Shown here one piece after another: positions 12,537-23,702 of a DNA stretch of 64,000 nucleotides; position 1 is the first letter of the stretch, and every line of letters starts with the position of its first letter. The notes under the pieces were generated by a model. That model made no database searches, was not told where the DNA came from, and saw only the letters and a program-made list of their open reading frames with translations. Both the position numbers and the translations under genes were made by a program. This stretch comes from Oscarella lobularis (lineage: Eukaryota > Porifera > Homoscleromorpha > Homosclerophorida > Oscarellidae): assembly GCF_947507565.1 (NCBI RefSeq), contig NC_089194.1, positions 1,550,001 to 1,614,000 on the forward strand. The letters are read 5' to 3'.

Positions 12537-12860
12537 ATGCGTGACAGTAGAAAACTCAAAGACAATTCTGTGATTATGTTTTTAATTATTTTGTTTGGTG
12601 CATATAGGCGTGGCAGCGTACACGTGAGATGCGTCAAACGTTGGCAAAGCCGATTTCTAACCCGTTGTCTCATTGCCGCTACTTTGCAACTTTTGTACAG
12701 CCATCAAGTGTTTGGGAAGATCCGATTTGGCAGGGGCCCCCTTGCAGAACCAGTGTATAGCGTACGCTACGATTGCTCCACACAACCCACACGGAGAGCG
12801 AGGTCTGACGCCGACGATCCTGCAGACAGTTGAAGCAAAGCGCTGGATTAGTCTAAGACC
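12537..12860. other. Intergenic, elongase to iGluR
   Basis: 324 bp between two same-strand genes; must hold the elongase 3' end and the iGluR promoter. Small ORFs here overlap on both strands and show no recognisable protein. Confidence 0.5.
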
Positions 12861-15566
12861 GTGCTGGTTTGTGCAAGAGCCATGCTTCTGGCTCTTCCCC
12901 TTCTGCTGCATCTCCTACTAGTACTTGCAGCTGCTAGTGAGATTGCCAGCTCCGAAAACAAGACGAATTCAAGCTTGTTTCTTCCGCCAAGCAAGCCCAG
13001 AACTGAGATTGAGTTGTCTATCCTGTATGCGAGTACAAGCGTTCTACAGCAGACTCTTCCCCCAACCACTTGGCCCACAATAGACTGGTATCTCCGCCGA
13101 GCTGGACGTTTTTCATATAGCAACATCACAGAACCTCCAAATTACTACTTGCATTCAACTATTTGGCTTAGTCCAACGGAGAACACTAGAGAAGTATTTC
13201 TCGCCTTGTACGTGGCTTATTTCTATAGCCAAGCTATAGTGTTTACCAGTCTGTTGAACTACAAGATGATGGATTCGATTGCGTCGTTTACGACTGGCCT
13301 ATCAGTGGAAACGCCCGTTGTGTCTTTGATTCCTCTTCACAACTGGCAGGCGGAAGCATACAAGGCTCCCTATGTTCTCATTCCTCAGTTTGGTCAACGA
13401 TTTAGAGGTCGTGTTGCCTTGCATCTGATTTTGGCTGGAAAAGCGCAAGACGACAACCTGAAGCTACGAAAAATTCTCATTTTTAAGGAGAACGCAATAA
13501 GTTCAATTCTGAAGGATTTCTACGATGAAGAGGCGTCGTTATTTGAGGTATTGCCTGTCAAAGATGTTTTTGTAAGTTTGGACAATTTAGAAAGAGTTTC
13601 TCATGATCTTGCGGTTGAAACCCCGTATCCTGACGTCATGATCGTCGACTGTTCCTTGGAAATTTTCAGTAAGCTTGCACCTCTTCTACTTGAGCAGAAC
13701 GTGCTAACAAACGAAACCCTTCTCTTATTCTTTCACGACTATCTTGAAATTAATCTGTGGAGTGGACTTGAGCTTCTTTGGAACTATAATATCACGGTTT
13801 ACATTTTTGGACAATGCCGTCCGGAGTGGGAATCCTGTCAGACTGATTCCGATATCTCAAAAAACCAAACCCACAGGACGTTTGAACCCGAAATTTACGG
13901 AGCCCTTTTTCACGACCTATTAGAATTGGCCCTGGAAGCAGGCGAAGCGAGCGACTACGATCCCTCGAACTACAGTTATTTTAATCTCAGCATACCATGG
14001 GTTTGCGACCAGACTCCTGAAAGTTTGGGAGAGTACTATCTCCTATACTATTATTCCTATTACGATTATTACTACTACGAGGAGTTGGAAAGTTACAGGT
14101 ATACAATGCAGATTTGGTACCAACACGATGGAGACAAATTGCTCAACGCTCTCAAGAGCAATTGTTTTAGTGGAAAAGCTGGCACCTTGGCCTTCAGCGA
14201 AGAAACTATCGCCAAATGCATTGACATCAGCGCAGTGGCTGTCTTGCCTCTTAGATTGACAGACGTTTATCAAAATACTAGTGAAATTCACACCCGATCT
14301 ACGTGGAGAGTTGACGGACGATGGACCCAGTCTGAAGGCCTGAGATTAGCACCCCGAATCACCGTCTTCCCCGAAAGAATTCGAGATGTCGAAGAAGAGA
14401 GTGTCTTGAAAGTCATAGCCAAGCACGACTCCCTTTTTCTTTATACAAGCGAAGAAGACGACCGTGACGTTCGAGGAGTCGACGCCGATTTGATAAACTT
14501 TATCGCTCTGAGTGCCGGTTTTTCCAGGATTGAATACACTCTGTGGAATCAAAGCGACGTAGGAATGTTAGAGGCTCTACGTGACCGACATGATTGGGAC
14601 ATGGCTGCTGGTGCTATTGCAGCTGTACCAGATACCGCCAATTTCACTCGATTTTATCACTATTCGTCTGTTGGCATAATAGCACTGCAATCTCAAGAGA
14701 CAGTCTCGTTGGACTATATGTGGAATTTTATGGATCCTTTTCAATGGACGGTTTGGCTAAGCATTTTAGCCATGTTGATTATTTCTGCTTTCGTTGCCAA
14801 ATGGCTTCATCTGGCAGAGTCCCTTCCCGACAGTTTGTGGCTCAGTTTTTGCACGGTGTTCTTTATGAACGAGAATCGTCTCGTCATGACGAACTCTTTC
14901 GGTCGCATTTACATCATCGCTCTTCTCTTCGTCATCGTTGTTCTGATATCATCCTATACGGCTAACATGGTCTCCTTTCTGACATCGGAGCCCGCGACAA
15001 TAGATTTCAATCTTTTGTTCTATCGAAGACGACCTGTTGCTGCTGGAAACGAATTTGGCGAATTAACGTGGCTTGAGCGGTCGGGAATGCGAGATATCGT
15101 GCCAGTGACTGGAGACGAAGAAGCGGTCTCTCTCTTGCTAAACAATTCCGTTGATGCCTACGTGGCTGATGTTCATCTAGTTGACCGGCTTGCTACGACT
15201 TACTGCAATCTTACTGTCGTCCAGCGAAGTCTGTTCAAAAGGCAATTCGCATTTGCTATTCATTACCGTTTTTCTGAGAAGTATGGAAAAGCGGTAGATG
15301 ATGCCATAGTTCAAGCAGTAAATTCCCGTCAGGTTAGTGATTGGCTGCAAAATCATACCGAAATGCGATCTCCCTTGGTTGGGTGTGAGTCGGATCGCGG
15401 CAGTTCGGAGAAGCAATTGGGTTTGAACAACGTTGGGGGAGTGTTTGTAATAGCTGCTAGTGGAGCTGCTCTCTGTGTCGTGATAAAGATGACACAAAGA
15501 GTGGTTTGTAAAAAGAGCAAAATGCGAGTACAGCCAGGCTACAACTCGGCCCGGTCGAAATATTAA
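12861..15566 (+). CDS. Ionotropic glutamate receptor-like subunit, intronless
   Basis: Single ORF of 901 codons. A signal peptide (ALPLLLHLLLVLAAA) follows either ATG 12861 or the in-frame ATG at 12882. Residues about 50-500 form an amino-terminal domain with many N-glycosylation sites and a tyrosine-rich insertion (14026-14100). The ligand core starts near 14410 (S1), with membrane segment M1 at about 14750-14810, pore loop SLPDSLWLSFCTVFFMN (14820-14870), M3 with SSYTANMVSFLT (14950-14985, the gating motif SYTANLAAFLT of the family), S2 (about 15000-15370) and M4 at 15430-15490. The S1 agonist arginine is not where expected, so the ligand may not be glutamate. It is a complete ligand-gated cation channel subunit by architecture. 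The intronless structure contrasts with most neighbours. Confidence 0.88.
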   Translation: MLVCARAMLLALPLLLHLLLVLAAASEIASSENKTNSSLFLPPSKPRTEIELSILYASTSVLQQTLPPTTWPTIDWYLRRAGRFSYSNITEPPNYYLHSTIWLSPTENTREVFLALYVAYFYSQAIVFTSLLNYKMMDSIASFTTGLSVETPVVSLIPLHNWQAEAYKAPYVLIPQFGQRFRGRVALHLILAGKAQDDNLKLRKILIFKENAISSILKDFYDEEASLFEVLPVKDVFVSLDNLERVSHDLAVETPYPDVMIVDCSLEIFSKLAPLLLEQNVLTNETLLLFFHDYLEINLWSGLELLWNYNITVYIFGQCRPEWESCQTDSDISKNQTHRTFEPEIYGALFHDLLELALEAGEASDYDPSNYSYFNLSIPWVCDQTPESLGEYYLLYYYSYYDYYYYEELESYRYTMQIWYQHDGDKLLNALKSNCFSGKAGTLAFSEETIAKCIDISAVAVLPLRLTDVYQNTSEIHTRSTWRVDGRWTQSEGLRLAPRITVFPERIRDVEEESVLKVIAKHDSLFLYTSEEDDRDVRGVDADLINFIALSAGFSRIEYTLWNQSDVGMLEALRDRHDWDMAAGAIAAVPDTANFTRFYHYSSVGIIALQSQETVSLDYMWNFMDPFQWTVWLSILAMLIISAFVAKWLHLAESLPDSLWLSFCTVFFMNENRLVMTNSFGRIYIIALLFVIVVLISSYTANMVSFLTSEPATIDFNLLFYRRRPVAAGNEFGELTWLERSGMRDIVPVTGDEEAVSLLLNNSVDAYVADVHLVDRLATTYCNLTVVQRSLFKRQFAFAIHYRFSEKYGKAVDDAIVQAVNSRQVSDWLQNHTEMRSPLVGCESDRGSSEKQLGLNNVGGVFVIAASGAALCVVIKMTQRVVCKKSKMRVQPGYNSARSKY

Positions 15567-15634
15567 TTAATGCAAGGTACTTGGTAATATTTCATAGAGA
15601 CACGTTGAACTCGTAAAATAGTGCAACCTCTCAA

Positions 15635-16400
15635 TTAGTGTGCAGGGTTTACTGCGACTACGACTAAACAAAACAGCTGCTGTTTCGACTCATAGACTCT
15701 TGCGACGACCTTGGCTTGTTTCTACAATTTCAACGTTCTATGTAGCCTGTACGCATAGCATTGTCACTTACCATGATAGTGAAATAGCCGTCTATATGTT
15801 CTCTTGCCCAAGTTCCAGAAAATGTAGACGGTTCTGCATAGACAGTCATACGTACAGCTCCTCGCGGTACTGCTACTAATACTATTACTGTAAGCTTCCA
15901 TAGGACAATTCTTGTTGTAGCTTTCAATAGGATCGCCATAATTGTTACAAATACTGGCAAAGTAATGAAGCTTCTCGGATAATCCAAAAACGAAAGTAAT
16001 GTTTCCTTCAAGTTTCAATTTCAAATTAGTCAAATTTTTGCCTGTAAAACTGCTGTTGATTGAACCAGTATAAATAACGCAAACAAATTTATACGCGGCT
16101 GCACTGTTAGCTCAGCTGAAAATGTTTCTACTGAATCTGAGATAGTTGTAGTTGGGCACAGCGTCGTTTTTGTGCTAATGTAATCGATTTGGTTGTTTAC
16201 ATCAGCTGCATGAAATGGAATATATATTTTAGGTCAATCAAGTTATAGATTAATAAGATGACATTGAATAATGGCTTACCACATAATTTAAAGCAGAAAT
16301 CCTTGCAGCACGACAGGGAGGCATTGCCGCGAAAAGCTTCAGTGAATAGAGGCAGTAAGGTGATAATAATTGCAAAACTGTAAGAGTGCTCTGCCATCAT
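15635..16400 (-). CDS. Secreted ML-domain (GM2 activator/NPC2-like) lipid-binding protein, frame interrupted
   Basis: Exon 1 from ATG 16398-16400 encodes a signal peptide (SYSFAIIITLLPLFTEA) and a cysteine-rich start, ending at a GTAAGC donor near 16278. Exon 2 (acceptor near 16205) gives DVNNQIDYISTKTTLCPTTT and splices at about 16094 to an exon reading NLTNLKLKLEGNITFVFGLS, SICNNYGDP and NKNCPMEAYS. After this the reading frame must move by one base to continue as VPRGAVRMTVYAEP and HIDGYFTIM (donor GTAAGTG near 15770). The last exon has ARVYESKQQLFCLVVV and TAA at 15635-15637. The CP motif, the late Gly-Tyr strand and the final Leu-x-Cys strand fit the ML fold, which binds lipids in lysosomes or outside the cell. 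The frame change is either a mutation/assembly error or a 19-nt GT-AG micro-intron. Family assignment comes from the pattern only. Confidence 0.6.
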
Positions 16401-18318
<1,918 letters not shown>

Positions 18319-18774
18319 GTGCTAAGGGGGCCCCCTCCTCGTGCATGAGCCGAGGGATTTGTAGAGTTACGATACAATCGAATGTTCTGTGTACTTGTTA
18401 TGCGTCTCAATTTGTCTCGTGATGTCCTGCCCCTCGACTGTATTGGCCGATTAGAATCTCATTTATTGGTTAGCTGTCGTTCGTCATTCTCGTCGTGTTC
18501 TTTGCCATACCTTTCGTTCCGCAAACGCCTACACGTGCCCACTTCTTGCCCACCCCCTTTTAATTGTATCAGCGTCTCGGCCAATCGAGTGCGGAGATTG
18601 TTGTCATGTGGTTGGCAGCACACCAATGAGGGCTTTACCTTCGTGAAACCTGACTACCCACTTCCTCGTTCGCCGCCAGACCGCCCGCACTCTTATCGGT
18701 ATTTTGTTGCAATTTAGGGAACACTCGCTCTTCGCTCGGTCGCCGAAGCAGAACGAAAAGACGAATAATCGACC
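18319..18774. other. Intergenic, MAPKAPK to VGLL4
   Basis: 456 bp between same-strand genes. Contains a GGGGGCCCCC palindrome at 18326-18335, just after the MAPKAPK stop. No convincing gene. Confidence 0.5.
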
Positions 18775-20377
18775 ATGGAAACGCCTTTCGACGTTCTGAC
18801 TCACGTCGCTCTCCTAGCACGGGAGCAAGGTAAACAAGCGTTTCGCGACTGCCTCGTACCGATCGCTCAAACCGGACGAAACGTACGAGTGGAGGAAAGA
18901 AATCGACAGGAGTCTCGTGGCTCAGTGCCGATTTCTTTCCTCTCTTTCACTGGTCTTGTCATTCGTCACTCTCTAAAAGGTGACGATACGTGGGCGGGAG
19001 GCGTTGTCTCAGACTTTGGTCGTCTTCGTTTGCTCGTTCTTCGCATTCTTATTTGCCCATGTCGTCACTTTCGCTTCTTTTCTCTCGTAGAAATATCCAA
19101 ATCGGTTTCGACGCCGTCTCGAACGCCGTCGCCGGTCAATTCCGACCCCGATTCGGCCTCCTCCGCGAGCGCGTCCCGGCGCACCGGCGTCAAGCGGAAA
19201 GCGGAAAAGGCTCGACTCGTAGACGAAAGACAAAAGAAGCGAACCCCGCCGGCTGCCGCTGCCGGTTCCGCGGAATATCCAGCCACCACCACAGGGTCAG
19301 GAGCCATTCTAAAGTAAGAACGCGTGTCGATACAGATCGATCGGGCGGGGACATCGCGATACCACTTCCAAGATAGACGGCCACCAGGTGTCGTAGAAAA
19401 CGTTTGTTTTGATTTTACCGTGAGGATTGCACCGCCCGCTTTCCGTTGCCCTAGTCTCGTCCCCCTCCTCCCTACAACATGAATTGATTCGATTTGCGCC
19501 CCCTCCGGGCGCGGTAGAGGACTCTTTGTTTTATTGGCCGCGTGCCTCGAATTCAGCGACGAGCACTATAGAACGAGTCTCTGAAATATTTGAGGTTCCC
19601 GCTGCACATTGTTAGCAGGTGTTCGATCGTTGCTCGATCGCTGGACGTCAGCCATCCTAACCACGTTGTTTTTCTTACAGCATTCAAAGGAGATCGCCGC
19701 CACCTCCGCTCCCGCACGCCCCTCCTCCCGGCGTCGCAACTCCGGTCGTCCCGACGACGCTGAGCCCGTGTTCCTGTTGCGGAGGGCCCATTCATTATAG
19801 CCTTCCTCTTCGTCCTACTCCCTACAGTCTTGCGCCGCCGCCGCCGCCGGCTATCTGTGCACCGTCGCATTTTTCGTACTACGCGCGACCGCCGCCGTCG
19901 TCGCCTCATTTTCATTATCCTTCTCAATTCAAATCGTCGGAAGCATCTGCTTTCAGTCCGATATCGAGAGCTGTTGCTGCTCCTCTTGTTTATTCCGCCG
20001 GCTCTCCGCCCTTTTCGCATCACAAGGAAAAGACTCCGATTGCGCGCCCCCTGCCTATACGACCGCGCGGGACTCCTCCGGACTTGCGTTTCGCACCTAC
20101 GCCGCTGTCTTATAAGAAGGAAGAGACGTGCCAAGCCGGTGCTGTAACGACGCGAAAGGCGGGAAAGAAAACTCCAACGGATATGAACATTGACGAGCAT
20201 TTCAAGAGAAGTCTTCAAGGAGATCGCTTGAGACAATTCTATCCTTATCCTACGGACGATAAAGGCTCGGTGGAAAATCATTTCAAGAGGGCCTTGGGTG
20301 ACGAGTGGAATAAAGTAAAAGAGGTCGAAAATGAGCAAGAAAAGAACAACTCGTTACTTAGTCTTAGGATGGTATAA
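18775..20377 (+). CDS. VGLL4: Vestigial-like family member 4 (TEAD co-repressor)
   Basis: Three exons: 18775-18829, 19091-19313 and 19681-20377, phases consistent. The protein starts METPFDVLTHVALLA, matching the VGLL4 N terminus (METPLDVLSRAASL). Exon 2 is Ser/Pro-rich with a basic cluster (GVKRKAEKARL, RQKKR) that may be a nuclear signal. Exon 3 is proline-rich (APPPPPPA, ARPPPSSP) and includes CCGGPIHYSL, like the conserved CPIAH region of VGLL4. The C terminus has the two tandem Tondu (TDU) motifs that define the family: NIDEHFKRSL (about 20185-20215) and SVENHFKRALGDEWNKVK (about 20266-20320). TDU motifs bind the YAP-binding face of TEAD, so this is expected to oppose YAP in Hippo signalling. 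TAA ends it at 20377. Exon 3 frame was checked over its length. Confidence 0.9.
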
Positions 20378-21024
20378 TACTGTGTAGAGTTTAATTAACG
20401 TACATTTGTGAATTTTTGCATGTAATTATCCGGGACTAGTTGTTTGGCTGACGGTATTCCATCCCGTATTGTCTCTCTTCGCTGGACCGGTGTCCTGCTC
20501 GGCCGTCGTTCTCGACTTTCGAACAGCTACAGTAAGAGTAGTCTGCCAAGCCCATAGCTCGGTACTTTTGCGGCGGGGGCCCCTTTCCTGATCGAAAACT
20601 CGCCCACCGGAAAAGTTTCCCTAGTAAGATTACCAGATCGCCTACAAAGTCTATAAAAATAGAAACGCACACGCAACGATTTTTCGTGGAACATCGCTTT
20701 CTCCCCACTCAATCAACGGTAAACGTAAGATGCATGACCTCACCCCATGCACTCTCTTCCCGTTTTCACTTTCGCTGCAAAGGAGATGGGCAATGCATGG
20801 GCTCCTAGAGAAATCTAGAGAAGACTTACTTATATGGCAAAACGGCGATAAGGGGACGAGCCAGGGATAAAGCCAGGGATTAGGGGAAAACACCTCCGGC
20901 ATTTCCATGTAGATCGTTCTTCCTTCCTTACCTTCTCCTCTTCGCAAAAGCGTAAATAGACAGCGTTTCTACTCGGCAGATAAACTGTTCCAGTGCCGTA
21001 CGGTATCCATTTCCTTGATTACCC
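20378..21024. other. Intergenic, VGLL4 to UBAN gene
   Basis: 647 bp. Holds a GGGGCCCC palindrome at 20576-20583 and an imperfect inverted ATGCATG/CATGCA pair near 20730-20800. No supported coding exon; an untranslated first exon of the next gene is possible. Confidence 0.5.
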
Positions 21025-23346
21025 ATGTCTCGTACTGACGTAAGCGCCCTATCGCAACAAGAATACGACGAATTTCGTCGCAAGTTGTGCGGCGTCGACG
21101 GACTCGGCTTGGAATTGCATCGTCTTCGCGTCGAAGACGAATCGTTGCGCAACAAAGTGTCGCGTCTCGAACGAGCGTTGGAAAATCTCGAGACGTTTTC
21201 CAACGACTTGCAGAGTCAATTGAATGGCGAATGGGGTCCAGAGACGGTGTCGTTCGTCCTGGCGCAACGAGGTGCGACCGAGGACGCGAAAATAATCGAG
21301 AAACTGAGTCGAGAGAATCAGAAAATGAAGTCGTTAATAGTTCAACGTGGATTAGACAATGTGGAGGAGTTGAGAGAGGTAGACTATTACTTTTATTCAA
21401 AACTTTTAACCGTAGAATTTTTCTTTTTTTTCATTCAGAGAGTGGATGAATTGTCGCAGTTAAACGACGAATTGCGTTTTCAATTGACAAAAAAGAATGA
21501 CGTCGACGATATTTTGAAAATGGTTGAAGTCAAGGAGAGTCTAATTCGTTCGTTGTCCGAGAAATTGGAGCAGTGTCTCGCCAGTCTCGACGAGGAAAGA
21601 GAAGAACGCATGAAAATGGATATGATGTTTAATAGAATGAAGAACACGATGATGACAACGATTCAAGAGTTAGAACTCCAGTTGGGGCAGCAGAAACAAC
21701 ACGAATCTGTCGAAATTGAAATCCAAACGGACATCAACGGCGTAGAATTGGAGGAGTTTAAGGAAGAGATCGAAAGTTACGGAATGGACGAGAGGAAGGA
21801 AGAGGGAACGTCCCCGGCGTTTTCAGAGAAAGGAGAGGAGAATTTCGACGACGACGAGCTCTTTCAATTGCGTGGACAGTTGTCCGAGGAAAAAGTAGAA
21901 AGAGAAACGTGCGAGATTCAAGTCGTTCAGGTTCGTTTTTTCGACGATGACGTCGAGGAGGATAAGAGTCTTTCATTTTTGTTTAGTTATCTGAAATCAA
22001 TGACTCTTTGAATAAAGAATTGAAGAGTTTGAATGAGAAGAGTGCCACCTTGGAGGCAGGATTGAGAGAAGACATTCGCAACGTCAAGAAAAAAGCTAAT
22101 CAACTCGCCCACGACAACGCGATTTTAAAGAGAGAAATGGAGCGGAATATGAGAGAGAAAGAAGACGAAATTCGAGCTCTCGAAGGTAAGTTGAGAGAAG
22201 CGAATGGGGGCGAAAAACTGGCCGTCAAAACGAAAGAAGTCATGACTTTGCGTCAGGAAATTGACATATTTCAGCAGCAGGTGCATATCACTAAAGCCAG
22301 TAGACTCAATTTAATAAAAAGTCCTATTTTTAAGGTTGAAATGTATCAGAAAGACTTCTCCGATCTCCAACGCGACTATGAACGAGCAAAGCAGCACGTG
22401 AATCAACTTAGTAGCGAGAAAAGTTTTCTTCAGCAACAAGCAAGAGAACAAAAACAAAAGGTGAGCTGTTGTTCCCTACGCCTCGTACCATGTCAAACAT
22501 CGCAATAATCGCTGTAACCACAATAGAAGCGCACGGCACACACATGCACGCATAGTAAATAATTGAGTTGAATATTATAAGGACGGAGCGTCGATAAAGT
22601 TAAAGGCTTACGTTTTTTTCGATTATGGCCGTTCTGTACACGGACCCCTTCTTGAAAAAAAATCAAGCGCGATGTTTCCTTAGTTGGATCAAAGCGTGAG
22701 CTATCAACGCGATCTGCAACGCGAGTGCGACATCATACAACAAACCCTATCGTCGACGAATTCTCTCCTGAGAGATCGCACGCAGGAATCGTCGAAAAAA
22801 CAACGCGTCATCGACGAACTTCGTCAACAGTTGCGAGCGCTACGCTACCACCAGTCGGCGGCAACGGCCGAAGCGTCGGTACGAGACGGTGGCGGCAGCC
22901 GCCCGTCATTTGCTCCTCATGACGAACGCGGAGGAGCGGCCGCACCGCCGGATTCCCTCGCCTCTTCCGGATACGGAAGCAGCATGGGATCGCACGGATC
23001 GATTCTGACGCGCGGAAACTACGCTCCTTTGCAGGAGTGGATGAAACGCGAGGGGGTCACGTCGACACTGGGAAGCACCGCGTCGTCGGCTCGTCCTCAT
23101 CCTTCCGCATCTCAGCCCTTTTCCCCTGTAGTTACCCATTCCTCGTCGCTAGTTAGTAGTCCCCCGGAAAAGAGGCCGTTGCCGTCGTCACAGAGACCGG
23201 CAGCGACGACGGCGGCGGCAGATATTAGGTCAGCTGAGTCGTCTTCGAGGTTGCTGGAGTGTCCGCGGTGCGAAGCTCACTTTTCAACGAAGGAATTTAC
23301 TTCGTATAGACGTCATTTAGAGGAGTGTTTGTCGTCGGGCAATTAG
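21025..23346 (+). CDS. Coiled-coil adaptor with UBAN motif and C-terminal zinc finger (TNIP/optineurin/NEMO family)
   Basis: Exons: 21025-21378, 21439 to about 21930, about 21987-22280, 22335-22458, and about 22683-23346. Nearly the whole N-terminal two thirds is heptad-rich coiled coil. The segment spanning the 22281-22334 intron reads EIDIFQQQ then VEMYQKDFSDLQRDYERAKQ, matching the UBAN ubiquitin-binding coiled coil (for example optineurin LEMYCSDFHAERAAREK). A Ser/Pro/Gly-rich low-complexity region follows, then a terminal zinc finger LLECPRCEAHFSTKEFTSYR with RHLEEC, like the NEMO/optineurin C2HC finger (CPKC ... H ... C). The combination suggests a linear-ubiquitin-binding adaptor in NF-kB or autophagy signalling. 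Which of the three vertebrate families is nearest cannot be settled from motifs alone. Stop TAG at 23344-23346. Confidence 0.78.
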
Positions 23347-23702
23347 TGCTGTAAAAAGTTCCGTGTCCACGTTCTGTTTCTTTTTTGTTTTGTTTTGTTT
23401 TGTTTTGTTTTGATTTGGAAATAGTTAGAATTCAACTAATGTATTTTATATGACTTTTATTACATGTATAGAGATATACTGTGATTGTGTTTTTCTTCCC
23501 CACAGTGTATATTGAAGGGATAGAAGCACTGAGTGTCGTTTGTCTTTGTACTGCTATATCGGTTCTGGTTAGAAGGCGTGCATAATTGTGGTTAGAGCGC
23601 GTTACGTCGCCGAACGAATACCAGCAGAAGCACTGGAAATCGGCGATTTCGTGTCTGACAACGTTATTGATCGCTTGAATCAATAAAGCGCGCTCCTTTT
23701 TA
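23347..23702. other. Intergenic with (TTTTG)n microsatellite
   Basis: 356 bp between same-strand genes. A TTTTG tandem run occupies about 23381-23413, shortly after the UBAN gene stop. The rest is AT-rich and should contain the MITF/TFE promoter. Confidence 0.6.

Noticed and set aside
15640-16033. iGluR pseudogene fragment downstream of the iGluR
   Set aside because: Strand, signal peptide and ML-type cysteine pattern show an unrelated minus-strand gene instead.
19553-20338. 261-codon Arg-rich frame on the minus strand over VGLL4
   Set aside because: Compositional shadow of the Pro/Ser-rich VGLL4 exon 3; no splice logic, no domain.
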